Positions 44,013 to 53,470 of a DNA stretch of 64,000 bases are shown here, in pieces (position 1 is the first letter of the stretch; every line of letters starts with the position of its first letter). The stretch covers positions 1 to 64,000 of the forward strand of contig NZ_JBLZPK010000019.1 in assembly GCF_049199905.1 (NCBI RefSeq). Direction: 5' to 3'. Origin of the DNA: Shinella sp032095155 (GTDB taxonomy: Bacteria; Pseudomonadota; Alphaproteobacteria; Rhizobiales; Rhizobiaceae). The notes under the pieces were generated by a model, which did no database searches, was not told the DNA's origin, and worked only from the letters and a program-made list of their open reading frames with translations. The position numbers were made by a program, and so were the translations under genes.

Positions 44013-44851
44013 GGACCGTACAGCACATCACTTTTGCCGCCCTGGCGGCGCGCTATGACGCTTTCTTCATCGATCAGTTCGGCGTACTACGGGACGACGA
44101 AGGCGCATATACCGGCGCCAATGCAGCACTACGCCATCTGAAGGCGCTCGGAAAAACCGTCATCATCCTTTCAAACTCCGGCCGCAGTGGCGAATACAAC
44201 GCCGAGCGCTTGGTCAAACTCGGGTTCGACCGGGCAGGTTTCGACCATTTTCTGACCTCCGGCGACGTCGCCTACAGCATCCTTGCCAATGAGACCGGCG
44301 GAAACGCCGGCGCTATGCGATGTCTGACGATTTCAAGCGGGGGTGATCGCAATCTTGCCGAACGGCTCGGCTTTGAAAGTACAGAGGATGCAACGCGCGC
44401 CGATATCGTCATCATCTCAGGAAGTGAAGCGGAGAGGGTTCCGTTTTCGACCTATCGTGATCGACTAAGGCCCGCCGCGGAACGCGGGGTCCTCTGCTAC
44501 TGTACGAATCCTGATCGGCACAAACTCGTAATGGGCGGCGGGACGGCGCCTGGAGCCGGCAGCATCGCGCTTGCCTATGAGACACTCGGCGGCCCCGTCC
44601 GCTGGTTCGGCAAACCCTACCCCGCAATATACCAACACGCCCAGTCCCTGATCTCCAACATCGCTGCGGATCGCATTGTCTGCATTGGAGACAGCATCGA
44701 ACACGATATCGCGGGCGCAGTCGGCGCGGGCCTTACGTCGTGCCTTGTTCGCACGGGCGTGCTTGCAACCAGTTCCGAAAGCGAACTCGCTCTGATCTCC
44801 GAAGCGCATGGCGCGCTGCCCGATTTCTTAATGGAACGCCTAACACCGTGA
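44003..44851 (+). CDS. HAD-superfamily class IIA phosphatase (TIGR01459-like)
   Basis: A 282-residue HAD hydrolase. Motif I reads FFIDQFGVLRD with the nucleophilic Asp, motif II is ILSNSGR, and the late CIGDSIEHDIAGAVGAGL gives the metal-binding aspartates of motif IV. NagD-like enzymes of this type dephosphorylate sugar phosphates. The GTG start at 44003 follows GGAAAGGAT and overlaps the kinase gene. A phosphatase coupled to a kinase and aldolase may release a product or remove a dead-end ester. Confidence 0.86.
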   Translation: MALRTVQHITFAALAARYDAFFIDQFGVLRDDEGAYTGANAALRHLKALGKTVIILSNSGRSGEYNAERLVKLGFDRAGFDHFLTSGDVAYSILANETGGNAGAMRCLTISSGGDRNLAERLGFESTEDATRADIVIISGSEAERVPFSTYRDRLRPAAERGVLCYCTNPDRHKLVMGGGTAPGAGSIALAYETLGGPVRWFGKPYPAIYQHAQSLISNIAADRIVCIGDSIEHDIAGAVGAGLTSCLVRTGVLATSSESELALISEAHGALPDFLMERLTP

Positions 44852-44944
44852 ATGAGCAGGAATGCCACAAGAAGTAACGGCGGCTGATTACTGGGACGCT
44901 GCGTGGCGGATAACTGAGCGCCACTTTGAAAGAAGACCGGCGCC

Positions 44945-46204
44945 TTACTGAAGGATGAGGACGGCAAGGGAAAGGATCAGGGCCGGGATCATCACCACGA
45001 CGCCGATCTTCAAGAAGCTCCAGGCACCGATGCGCAAGCCTTCGCGCCGCATCGCGGTCAGCCACAATATCGTTGCCAGAGATCCGGTGATCGAAAGGTT
45101 GGGACCGAGATCGACGCCAATCAGCACCGCGCCGCCGATCTTGTCGGATATGTCTGCCGCTTGAACGGCGCTGCCGGCGACAAGTCCCGCTGGTAGGTTG
45201 TTGACGAGGTTGGACACCAGCGCCACCGCCGCACCGGCGGCTGCCGCAGTTTGCAGCGGCGCGCTCGTCGCACTTTCGGAGAGATAGTACGCGAGATTAT
45301 CGATCATCCCCGTTTGATTCAAAGCCTCGACGACAACGAACAGGCCTGCGACAAGTGGGAGTACACTCCAGGAGATATCCCTCAGCGTGCCAGCAGCATT
45401 TTGCCGGGTTACGAGCAGAGTCAATGCCGTGGTCAGGCAACCCGCCACGAATGTCGGCAGTCCCAGGTCAAGGTCGAGCGCCGAAGCCGCCAGAAGCGCA
45501 AGCGCAGTTCCGCACAATCCGAACGCCGCGAGCTTTGCGGTCATCGTCAGACGGATGTCCTCCACTTCCATCGCCACCGCGTCGGCAGCGATGACGCGCC
45601 GTTGCGTCCAGTAAAGCGCAATAAACGTAACGACGATTGAAACGATGGATGGCAGCGTGAACATTGCGAGCCATTTTGACAGGGATGGCATCGCTCCGCC
45701 CCCGAAGATCACGAGGTTTGCCGGATTGGAGATCGGCAGCACGAAGCTCGCGGCGTTGGCGATGAACGCACAAATGAGCAGGTACGGCATGGGGTCCTTA
45801 ACCCGCGCTGCCCGGCAGGCCGCATAGACGGCGGGCGTCAGCACGACGGCGGTCGCGTCGTTCGACAGGAACACCGTCACGACGATGCCGACACAATAGA
45901 TCAGAATGAACAGGCGTCGTGGCGATCCCTTTGCATGGGCGGTCGCCACCGAGGCCAGCCAGTCGAAAAGCCCCTCTCGCCTGGCGAGCTCCGACAACAA
46001 CATCATGCCGATCAGAAAAAGGTAGACGTCAAGGCCCTTGACGACGCCTGCCCAAGCCTCGGGGAGGCCGATCAACCCAAGAGCCAATAGCAGGAGCGCA
46101 CCAAGCACGGCCCAGATGGCCTCCGGTAAGGCAAAGGGCCGGGTGATCACCCCGAATGCGGTCATCCCGGCGATTGCCCAGGTCAGCGTTGATGCCTGCA
46201 TCAT
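44945..46204 (-). CDS. ArsB/SLC13-like anion permease
   Basis: A 419-residue polytopic membrane protein with about eleven hydrophobic segments. The segments FLSNDATAVVLTPAVYAA, ISNPANLVIFGG, NLVNNLPAGLVAG and VDLGPNLSITGSLATILWL match the ArsB/NhaD (ion transporter) superfamily used by arsenite efflux pumps and dicarboxylate carriers. There is no arsR, arsC or arsA nearby, so arsenic resistance is only one possibility. It lies 7 bases after the MFS gene on the same strand. Confidence 0.82.
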   Translation of the reverse strand: MMQASTLTWAIAGMTAFGVITRPFALPEAIWAVLGALLLLALGLIGLPEAWAGVVKGLDVYLFLIGMMLLSELARREGLFDWLASVATAHAKGSPRRLFILIYCVGIVVTVFLSNDATAVVLTPAVYAACRAARVKDPMPYLLICAFIANAASFVLPISNPANLVIFGGGAMPSLSKWLAMFTLPSIVSIVVTFIALYWTQRRVIAADAVAMEVEDIRLTMTAKLAAFGLCGTALALLAASALDLDLGLPTFVAGCLTTALTLLVTRQNAAGTLRDISWSVLPLVAGLFVVVEALNQTGMIDNLAYYLSESATSAPLQTAAAAGAAVALVSNLVNNLPAGLVAGSAVQAADISDKIGGAVLIGVDLGPNLSITGSLATILWLTAMRREGLRIGAWSFLKIGVVVMIPALILSLAVLILQ

Positions 46205-46211
46205 ATTCTCT

Positions 46212-47480
46212 TTAGATTGAAGCCGAACCGGGCGTTACGGATACATCGCCAGGTTCGGAAGTACCATTCGCAGGATCCGGCGCAATGCTTTTGCGGCCAG
46301 CGATGAACGCTGCGAGTGCAACGGCGGCGATCCCGCCATGAACCCAATAGGCGAGGCCATAGCCACCGATATCTGTCAGCCAACCGGCGACGACGTTGCT
46401 TGATGAGGCGCCGATCCCCTGAACCGTCATGACCGCGGCAAGGCCGACATTGAACCGGCCGGTACCCGACAGGATGCGTTCCGCTGCGATGGGGGTTGCG
46501 ATTCCAATAAGCCCCGCACCGATCCCGTCGAGGATCTGTACCGGAAAGATCGATGCATAGGACGTGAACGAGCCCGCAATCGCTCCGCGGATCGGCAGGG
46601 CCAGCAGTGCGATCACGAACACCGTTGCAAGGCCGAAGCGGCGGATCATATTTGGAGCCGCCAAAGCCATCGCGATCATTGAAAGCTGCGCGACACCTGT
46701 AATGATCGCCGTCGTACGAAACGGGGTTCCAAGCTGGATCGAGAAGTTCTGGGCGATCAGCCGGCTGATCGGGGCGTTACCGAAGTGGAAGATCATGAGC
46801 ACGACGGCAAGCAAGATAAGCCCCTTGCTGCCGACAAGAACAGAATACCCTGACGGTCCAGGCGTCCCGTCGTCGTGCCCGAGGCCTCTGGCAACGGCGT
46901 GGTCGATCCGGTTGGGGTCTATCGCCAACACCGCAACAACCGATGCGGCAGCGGTCAGGATCATCAGTCCGACGATCCCGGTCAGACCGAACATCAACGT
47001 CGCGAAATAGATTCCGGCAAGCGACACAACGTTGCCCAAGTGGTTCCAGAATTCGTTTCGCGAGACCTGATGGGGAAACTGTTGCTCGCCGACCAGGCCA
47101 AGTGTCAGCCCCATAAGCGCCGGCCCGATGACCGCGCCGACGATCGCTGTCGCAGACTGCCCGCCGAAGACAGACGCATTGTCCGGGCTCGAAAGGGTCC
47201 AGAGCGCTGCAGCGGTAACCAGCACTACGGGTATGATGATCAGCATGCGCTTGTGCCTCGATGCGTCGACCCATGCGCCGAACAGCGGCGTCGCGATCAT
47301 GCCGAGCACACCACCCAAGGTCGCGATGAAGCCCAGCGTCATCGGTGACCATCCTTTGGTCGCGAGGAAACCGTCGAGGAAGGGGCCAAGGCCGTCACGC
47401 GCATCGGCGAGAAAAAAATTGAGGACGGCGAGAGCGACCAGTGACCTATCAGAAAGGCCCTTCGACGAGATGGACTGCAT
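46212..47480 (-). CDS. MFS transporter
   Basis: A 422-residue major facilitator protein with twelve hydrophobic segments. The loop between helices 2 and 3 reads GAWVDASRHKRMLI, the MFS signature. The start at 47480 (MQSISSKGLSDRS) is preferred after GAGGCC. The open frame to 47630 adds a non-hydrophobic leader and overlaps the IS remnant. It forms a two-gene transcript with the ArsB-like permease. Such pairs are seen in rhizobia, but no substrate can be assigned. Confidence 0.82.
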   Translation of the reverse strand: MQSISSKGLSDRSLVALAVLNFFLADARDGLGPFLDGFLATKGWSPMTLGFIATLGGVLGMIATPLFGAWVDASRHKRMLIIIPVVLVTAAALWTLSSPDNASVFGGQSATAIVGAVIGPALMGLTLGLVGEQQFPHQVSRNEFWNHLGNVVSLAGIYFATLMFGLTGIVGLMILTAAASVVAVLAIDPNRIDHAVARGLGHDDGTPGPSGYSVLVGSKGLILLAVVLMIFHFGNAPISRLIAQNFSIQLGTPFRTTAIITGVAQLSMIAMALAAPNMIRRFGLATVFVIALLALPIRGAIAGSFTSYASIFPVQILDGIGAGLIGIATPIAAERILSGTGRFNVGLAAVMTVQGIGASSSNVVAGWLTDIGGYGLAYWVHGGIAAVALAAFIAGRKSIAPDPANGTSEPGDVSVTPGSASI

Positions 47481-47689
47481 GCCGGCGGCCTCGATTTGAT
47501 TAGCTATTGCTGGAATGGCTGCTGACAATGCCCCGCGACGTGAATTGGTTCCCAAAGCCGGCCTACATCTTGACGAATACGTCATGACTTGGCCCCCTAG
47601 GTATAGTCGGCCAATCGGCATGCGACGCACGCCCGGGGGTCTGGGGGCTGTTGAGTGCTGGATTCGCCTAAACGTTTACGGGAATGGTC
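47481..47689. other. Upstream region of the MFS gene
   Basis: No gene is visible. It holds the probable MFS promoter and a purine-rich run (CCCGGGGGTCTGGGGG near 47631-47648) next to the IS remnant. Confidence 0.3.
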
Positions 47690-47889
47690 CGCCACCAGTA
47701 GTATGTAACTTCTGTCACGCCTATCGACCGGATCGCTTCCACCATCGAATTGCCCTGGCATGCAACACGTCAACCTGACGCAGCCTCGTGACGATCTCTT
47801 CTGCCCTGTGTCTTTTCCCCGCCATTTCAATGTCCTTCTGAAGCTCATAAGCCATACTTCAAAAAGAATCATTCTTCGCGGGGCAGACC
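47690..47889 (-). mobile_element. IS3-family right-end fragment
   Basis: This 200-bp piece is homologous to 25279-25479 of the other IS3 element. It retains the terminal inverted repeat (reverse strand TGGTCTGCCCCG) and the OrfA start MAGKRHRAEEIVTRLRQVDV. A deletion then frameshifts the reading frame, before VEAIRSIGVTEVTYY reappears in another phase. The rest of the element is gone. Its presence shows that this IS type has been active in the replicon more than once. Confidence 0.8.
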
Positions 47890-48114
47890 AATTTCAAGCG
47901 GCGATCGACGGGAGGCTCGGCTGATTTGTGTCTAGTCGCCTAGCGCGTACACCGGCTAATTTTGGCGAGAGGAAACAGCCGTACCGACTATCGCAACGGC
48001 GATATGCAAGCTGGCTCCAAAAAGGTTGCTTGCGCCGGAAATCGGAAATGAATGGTGCTTTATCAAAAGGTAGCTTGGCGCGACGGTTCGTATCCTTTCA
48101 AGCGGAAAAGCAGA
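47890..48114. other. Intergenic region downstream of DeoR gene
   Basis: I see no gene, RNA or convincing terminator in this stretch between the IS fragment and the DeoR stop. Confidence 0.4.
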
Positions 48115-48918
48115 TCAGACGATCTCGACATGCACCTTTGAGGCGCGAATAAGGTCCAGTTTGTCCGGCGGTATGTCACCTGTGAGGATGACGAGGTCAA
48201 AATCGGTGATCTCGGCAACATAGTTCAGCGCGCTGAACTGGAATTTCGTGCCGTCGGCCAGCAAGATGCGCCGTCTTGCAACGTGCATCATCGCCTGTTT
48301 GGCGCGAACCACGATCTCGTCCGGGGTGTAGAGCGACAGGCCCTGGATCGTTGTGGTGGACAGGATCGCCACGTCGACGTGGTAGGAGCGTATGGCTTTT
48401 TCACAGTTGGCGCCGAAGTAGCCGTTGTAGCCGGGGTGATAGCGCCCGCCGGTCGATACCAGATCGATCTCGGGCATATGGCGGAGCCTTTCCAAGATTG
48501 GCGCCGCATTGGTGACAACCGTCAACGGCGCGACCTCGGGCAGGAATTCGCTGAGATGGTATGTCGTCGTGCTGTCGTCGATCATTACGGCATTGCCGGG
48601 CTCCAGATGGGCAAGCGCCGCCCGCGCAAGTCGCTTCTTATCCTCCACGTTCTTGCGGCCGCGGTAGTTGTAGCTGCTTTCGAACAGCAGAGATTTTTCT
48701 GCGGAAACCGAGCCGCGCAACCGTCGGACGAGACCTTCCTTTTCCAGCACGGAAAGGTCGCGATGGATCGTCATGAGGCTGACATCGAGCATTTCAGCCA
48801 GATCGCGGATGAGTGTCGATGATCCGCTCATCAGCACCTGGATGATTTTCGTGCGCCGCCGTTCCGCCTTTGAGGATGCGGCGTCGGCGTCGGCATCGAA
48901 ATTGTTATGATCTGCCAT
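48115..48918 (-). CDS. DeoR-family transcriptional regulator (GlpR-like)
   Basis: A 267-residue DeoR repressor. The HTH contains TLIRDLAEMLDVSLMTIHRD and VLEKEGLVRRLRGS, and the effector domain has MIDDSTTTYHLSEFL, NAAPILERL and LLADGTKFQFSAL. The start at 48918 follows AGGAAGC, and the in-frame ATG at 48954 is less likely. It is divergent from the LsrF operon across a 399-base gap, so it is the presumed repressor, responding to a sugar phosphate made by the operon's kinase. Confidence 0.88.
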   Translation of the reverse strand: MADHNNFDADADAASSKAERRRTKIIQVLMSGSSTLIRDLAEMLDVSLMTIHRDLSVLEKEGLVRRLRGSVSAEKSLLFESSYNYRGRKNVEDKKRLARAALAHLEPGNAVMIDDSTTTYHLSEFLPEVAPLTVVTNAAPILERLRHMPEIDLVSTGGRYHPGYNGYFGANCEKAIRSYHVDVAILSTTTIQGLSLYTPDEIVVRAKQAMMHVARRRILLADGTKFQFSALNYVAEITDFDLVILTGDIPPDKLDLIRASKVHVEIV

Positions 48919-49317
48919 CGTGCTTCCTGCTGAATTTAACATTTTCTGTATCAAGCAATTTCGCTGCCTTGTCTATTGATTTCTAAAATCTTCAAAATAT
49001 GCGGCGAAAATACTTTATTTACAACGTGTTGCGTTGGAATTCGGCGGATCCTTATTCACGGTGTAAATGTTGGTTCTCACATTGCAGATTTCAAAAATGT
49101 CGCATTGCAACATAAATTCCGATAAAGATAACAAAATAATTGATATCTCTCATCAGGCCTGCTAGGAATTGAGCATCGGGGTGGGAGGCCACCAGCAAAA
49201 TCTAAATCTTCGCCCACAGGCGAAAAAACATGTTTCCAGCGCGCGGGCCTATCGGTTCGCGGCCTTGGAAACGCGCGTCAGCAGACGGCCGCGCAAGGCG
49301 GCACAAGAGAGGATGAC
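48919..49317. promoter_or_regulatory. AT-rich divergent control region of the LsrF operon
   Basis: A 399-base gene-free gap, markedly AT-richer than its surroundings. It holds CAACGTGTTG (arms CAAC and GTTG) near 49022-49031 and two copies of CATTGCA near 49079 and 49104, with TTCAAAAT-type sequence between. These are plausible binding sites for the DeoR protein and perhaps CRP-like or other regulators. No single site can be proven from sequence. Confidence 0.4.
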
Positions 49318-50205
49318 ATGGCAGATCTGGACGATATCAAGGATGGCAAGGATTGGGGCCGCGACCGGCCGGCGGACACGTCGCGCTTTTTCCTGAAGGG
49401 CAATGCCCATCATGACTGGGGCATGAAGGCGCGGCTTTCGCAGGTATTTCGTCCAGATACCGGGCGCACGGTCATGCTGGCGTTCGATCACGGTTATTTC
49501 CAAGGGCCGACCACCGGCCTTGAACGTCTCGATTTGACGATCGCTCCGCTCGCCACCCATGCCGATGTGCTGATGTGCACCCGTGGTGGCCTGCGCAGCT
49601 CGATCCCACCGGAGGCGCTCAAGCCCGTCGTGCTGCGCTGCTCGGCAGGCAATTCGATCCTGACGGAGCTTTCCAACGAGCTTGTCAGCGTGGAAATCGA
49701 CGATGCCATTCGCCTCGGCGCTTCGGCCATGGCCGCGCAGGTCTATATCGGCGCGGAGTACGAGCACAAGTCCATCGCCAACGTCGTTAAGCTCATCGAT
49801 GCCGGTACGCGTTACGGCATTCCGACCATGGCCGTCACCGGCGTCGGCAAGGCCATGGCGCGCGATGCCCGTTACTTCGGTCTGGCCACGCGCATCGCGG
49901 CCGAAATCGGCGCGCAGTTCGTCAAGTCCTACTATGTCGACGAGGGCTTCGAGCGCATCACGCTTGGTTGCCCGGTCCCGATCGTGATTGCCGGCGGCAA
50001 GAAATTGCCTGAACGCGAGGCTCTGGAAATGGCCTACCGCGCCATCGACCAAGGTGCGGCCGGCGTGGATATGGGGCGTAACGTCTTTCAGTCGACCGAT
50101 CCGGTGGCAATGCTGACCGCGCTGGCGGCAGTCGTCCACGAGGGGCGCACTGGCGCGCAAGGCTATGAGCTCTTCCAGGACCTGCACGGCAAGGCGGCGG
50201 CTTGA
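49318..50205 (+). CDS. lsrF: LsrF-like 3-hydroxy-5-phosphonooxypentane-2,4-dione thiolase
   Basis: A 295-residue class I aldolase-fold protein. It begins MADLDDIKDGKDW, as LsrF of enterobacteria does, and shares TVMLAFDHGYFQGPTTGLER, HADVLMCTRGGLRSS, the Schiff-base region VKSYYVDEGFERI and VPIVIAGGKKLPEREALEM. LsrF moves the acetyl group of phospho-AI-2 dione to CoA, giving DHAP and acetyl-CoA. There is no lsrK, lsrG, lsrB or lsrR here, so autoinducer degradation is unlikely. A structurally similar dione phosphate from a polyol is more plausible. AGAGGATGAC precedes the ATG. Confidence 0.85.
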   Translation: MADLDDIKDGKDWGRDRPADTSRFFLKGNAHHDWGMKARLSQVFRPDTGRTVMLAFDHGYFQGPTTGLERLDLTIAPLATHADVLMCTRGGLRSSIPPEALKPVVLRCSAGNSILTELSNELVSVEIDDAIRLGASAMAAQVYIGAEYEHKSIANVVKLIDAGTRYGIPTMAVTGVGKAMARDARYFGLATRIAAEIGAQFVKSYYVDEGFERITLGCPVPIVIAGGKKLPEREALEMAYRAIDQGAAGVDMGRNVFQSTDPVAMLTALAAVVHEGRTGAQGYELFQDLHGKAAA

Positions 50206-50274
50206 CGCCGTCACCGTAAATGAGCGGGGAGCCGGGCCCACGCGGCCCGGCAACAGGAAATCAAGGATCAACGT

Positions 50275-52230
50275 ATGGAAAATCTCTGGAACGAGGCCGA
50301 GGCAGGCGAGGCCGCAACCGGCCTGGAGTTGCGGGCCTACTCGTCACGGCTCATCGGGCGTGATCCCGCCATGGTGCTGCATGGCGGCGGCAATACGTCC
50401 TACAAGGGTGTCGCCACCGACCGTTTCGGAGCTGAGCAGCAGGTGATCTGGGTCAAGGCCAGCGGTTTTGATCTGGGCACGATGGGGGTAGAGGGCTTCA
50501 CCGCGCTCGACCTTCCCGCCGTGCTCGCCCTGGCTGAACTCGAAACGCTGTCCGACAGCGATATGGTGGCGGAGGTCAAGCGTGCGCGCCTCGATCCGCA
50601 AGCGGCGGCGGCGTCCATCGAAGCCATTGTCCATGCGCTGTTTCCCGCGGCCTATGTCGATCATTCCCATGCGGACGGCGTGCTCACCGTCTCCAACAGC
50701 CTGAACGGCACGGCGCTGCTCAGGGAGATCTACGGTCCGCGCGTGATGATCCTGCCCTATGTAAAGCCGGGTTTCGACCTGGCGCGGCAGATGCGCTTGG
50801 CGATCCTTTCGCCGGAATTCGCAGAGGCCGATGCCATCATCCTCGAACATCACGGCGTCTTTACCTGGGGCGATACGGCCCGCCAGAGTTATGACCGTAT
50901 GGTGGCGATCTGCGCACGCGCCGAGGATTGGCTTGCCGGCCGTATTCCGTCCCTGCCGGCCGCCCCGCCGATCGAAACCGATCCGGCTATCATTGCCCGG
51001 CTGCGCGGCGCAGCGAGCCGCCTTGCCGGACGTGCCATGATTTCGCGTCCAGCGGCAGGCTTGCCCGTCGCGGAAATCGCCGATGTCATCAGCCTTTCAC
51101 GTCACGGCACGCTGACACCGGAACATGTCATCCACAACAAGCCCTTTCCCGCGGCCATCAACGACGAACCGCAAAAGGCGCTCGATGATTTTGCTGCCGA
51201 ATATCAGGCCTATGTCGCGCGCGGTGACGATGCGGATCTGACGCCCCTGCCACCGCATCCGCATTGGGCTATTCTTCCTGACGGTGCCGTGCGCAGTTTC
51301 GGGCCGACGTTGGCACGCGCGCGGGTCTCGGCGGATGTGGCGGTGGCCAATTTGCGGGCGTTGCGGCTCGCCGCCCGTCTTGGCGGCTGGCAAGGGTTGG
51401 AAGAAGGCGACCTGCGCGCGCTTGAATATTGGGAGCTGGAGCAGGCCAAGCTCCGCGCCCAGGGTGCGCTTCCGCCGCTGGCGGGCAAGATTGCGGTTGT
51501 GGGTGGTTGCGCAACGGGCATCGGGCGCGCGACGGCCGAAGCATTACGCGACCGTGGTGCCGTCGTGGTGGGGCTGGATATTAATCCTGCCGTGAAGGAT
51601 CACATGAACCGCCCCGGATATGACAGCTTGCTCGTCGAACTGACGGACGAGGCGAAGGTAAGCGCTGCTCTCCGACAGGTGGTAGCCGACTATGGCGGCC
51701 TCGACATCCTCGTTTCCAATGTGGGGATCTTCCGCGCCGGCGCCAATATCGAAGTGTTGGAGGATGCGGCCTGGGATGCATCGCTGGCCGTCAATCTGAC
51801 CTCGCACCGCAAGCTCCTGAAGCAGGCGATCCCGTTCCTGCGTCACGGCGTCGATCCGAGCGTCATTCTCATCGGCTCGCGCAACGTCCCGGCGCCTGGT
51901 GCCGGTGCTGCTGCCTATTCTGTATCGAAGGCGGGACTGACGCAATTGATGCGCGTGGCAGCCCTTGAACTCGCTCCCGAGGGGATCCGTGTCAACGTCA
52001 TTCACCCCGATGGCGTCTTCGATACCGACCTCTGGACACCGGAGGCGCTGGCCACTTCGGCGCGGCGCTATGGTTTGACGGTAGAGCAATATAAGGCGCG
52101 CAACCTGATGCGGACGGAGGTGACGTCGAAGGATGTCGCCCGCGCTGTGACAGCGCTTGCCGACAGCACGTTTTCCCGAACCACGGGGGCGCAGATTCCG
52201 GTGGATGGCGGCAATGACCGGGTCATTTGA
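50275..52230 (+). CDS. Class II aldolase / short-chain dehydrogenase fusion (RhaD-like)
   Basis: A 651-residue two-domain enzyme. The aldolase half (about 1-400) has GGGNTSYKG, IWVKASGFDLG, SIEAIVHALFP, the zinc ligands HSHADG and LEHHGVFTWG. The dehydrogenase half (about 405-651) has the Rossmann motif GGCATGIGRAT, NVGIFR and the catalytic YSVSKAG. This matches bifunctional rhamnulose-1-phosphate aldolase/lactaldehyde dehydrogenases. It would split a ketose 1-phosphate to DHAP and an aldehyde, and oxidise the aldehyde. No rhamnose isomerase gene accompanies it. Confidence 0.87.
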   Translation: MENLWNEAEAGEAATGLELRAYSSRLIGRDPAMVLHGGGNTSYKGVATDRFGAEQQVIWVKASGFDLGTMGVEGFTALDLPAVLALAELETLSDSDMVAEVKRARLDPQAAAASIEAIVHALFPAAYVDHSHADGVLTVSNSLNGTALLREIYGPRVMILPYVKPGFDLARQMRLAILSPEFAEADAIILEHHGVFTWGDTARQSYDRMVAICARAEDWLAGRIPSLPAAPPIETDPAIIARLRGAASRLAGRAMISRPAAGLPVAEIADVISLSRHGTLTPEHVIHNKPFPAAINDEPQKALDDFAAEYQAYVARGDDADLTPLPPHPHWAILPDGAVRSFGPTLARARVSADVAVANLRALRLAARLGGWQGLEEGDLRALEYWELEQAKLRAQGALPPLAGKIAVVGGCATGIGRATAEALRDRGAVVVGLDINPAVKDHMNRPGYDSLLVELTDEAKVSAALRQVVADYGGLDILVSNVGIFRAGANIEVLEDAAWDASLAVNLTSHRKLLKQAIPFLRHGVDPSVILIGSRNVPAPGAGAAAYSVSKAGLTQLMRVAALELAPEGIRVNVIHPDGVFDTDLWTPEALATSARRYGLTVEQYKARNLMRTEVTSKDVARAVTALADSTFSRTTGAQIPVDGGNDRVI

Positions 52231-52339
52231 GCCGGGAGGAGCGCAACACCAGAAAAACAAGGCGGCGTGAGCCGCCATCGAGGAGCAACAGCAGGATGAT
52301 CCGGTTGTGAAGCAAGCACCAGCACTAAAGGAGGATATG

Positions 52340-53467
52340 ATGCGAGGCTTTTTGAAGGGACTGACGGCGGTATCGGCACTTTGCCTGATGGCAGGCGCCG
52401 CCATGGCCAAGGACTACAAGGTTGCGGTTATCCGTTGGGAACCGAACGACATCTATTTCAACGGCGTCGCGCTCGGCCAGCAGCAAGAAGCCAAGCGCAT
52501 CCAGACCGAAAGCGGCGATACGATCACCTTCAACGTCTTCGGCGCAAACGATGCCGGACAGCAGCTGAAGGCGCTTCAGGCGCAGTTCGACAGCGGCGTT
52601 GACGGCGTCCTTCTGACCTCCTGGCGCGGTGAAGCGATGCGCAGCATCGTCAAGCAGCTGCAGGAAGCGAACATTCCCGTCGTAACGACCAATGCCTGGG
52701 TTCCCGGCGTGAAGCAGACCTTCGTCGCGTTCGACAACGAGACGGCAGGCCGTCTGGGCGGCGAGGCCCTGATCAAGCGTCTCGACACGCTGCGCGGCGA
52801 GGGCTGGGCCGAGAAGGGCGGTGTCTTCATCGAATTGCGCTGCATCATCACCGCCTCCTTCGATATTGCCCGCCATACCGGTTATCGCTCTGCGCTCGAT
52901 CCGATCGCCGCCAAGTATCCCGGCGTGAAGATCGTCGAGCAGGAAGCAGGCTGCGATGGCGGCAAGGCGCGCAAGATCGTCGACGACGTGATCTCGCGCG
53001 AAGGCGCCGACAAGATCCTGGGTATTGCCAGCATCGACGGCACGATGGGTATCGGTGGTGCCGTGCCGGCCTTCAAGGCGCAGGAGCTGCTTTTCCCGAT
53101 CGACGATCCCAAGCATATTCCGGTCGCCACGATCGACGGTACGGTGCCGGAATTCCAGTCGATGGCGCGCGGTGAGATCGACCATATCTCCGTTCAGCCC
53201 GCGACTGGCGAAGGCATCATCTCGATGCGCACGCTCTACACGCTGATGTCGGGCAAGGCATTGCCGGACGAGGCCAATGTGCTGCTCAAGGGCGAGGAGC
53301 CGGTCTGGGCGCCTGTCAAAGTGCTGACGCCCGACGCGATCGAGGGTTCATGGTACCAGACACAGGCTTACAGCGTGCCGGGTGATGCGAACTACGACGA
53401 TCCGCGCAACTGGGCGAATGAGATGACGGTCGAGCAGACAGGCAAGATGCCCGACTTCGGCAAGTAA
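52340..53467 (+). CDS. Sugar ABC transporter substrate-binding protein
   Basis: A 375-residue periplasmic protein with signal peptide ending near GAAMAKDY. The peripla_BP_4 fold shows VAVIRWEPNDIYFNGVALGQ, ALQAQFDSGVDGVLLTSWRG and GIASIDGTMGIGGAVPAFK. It has a C-terminal extension of about 60 residues beyond ordinary RbsB proteins. Three in-register methionine codons occur; 52340 leaves the best spacing from AAAGGAGG. It belongs to the importer encoded by the next two genes. Confidence 0.9.
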   Translation: MRGFLKGLTAVSALCLMAGAAMAKDYKVAVIRWEPNDIYFNGVALGQQQEAKRIQTESGDTITFNVFGANDAGQQLKALQAQFDSGVDGVLLTSWRGEAMRSIVKQLQEANIPVVTTNAWVPGVKQTFVAFDNETAGRLGGEALIKRLDTLRGEGWAEKGGVFIELRCIITASFDIARHTGYRSALDPIAAKYPGVKIVEQEAGCDGGKARKIVDDVISREGADKILGIASIDGTMGIGGAVPAFKAQELLFPIDDPKHIPVATIDGTVPEFQSMARGEIDHISVQPATGEGIISMRTLYTLMSGKALPDEANVLLKGEEPVWAPVKVLTPDAIEGSWYQTQAYSVPGDANYDDPRNWANEMTVEQTGKMPDFGK

Positions 53468-53470
53468 CTG

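Noticed and set aside
44945..47480. Arsenic resistance operon
   Set aside because: ArsB-like and MFS genes are present, but there is no arsR, arsC, arsH or arsA. The permease family also covers other anions.
49318..50205. AI-2 (Lsr) quorum-signal degradation system
   Set aside because: Only LsrF is recognisable. The kinase is LyxK-like, the binding protein is not LsrB-like, and LsrG, LsrR and LsrD are absent from this operon.
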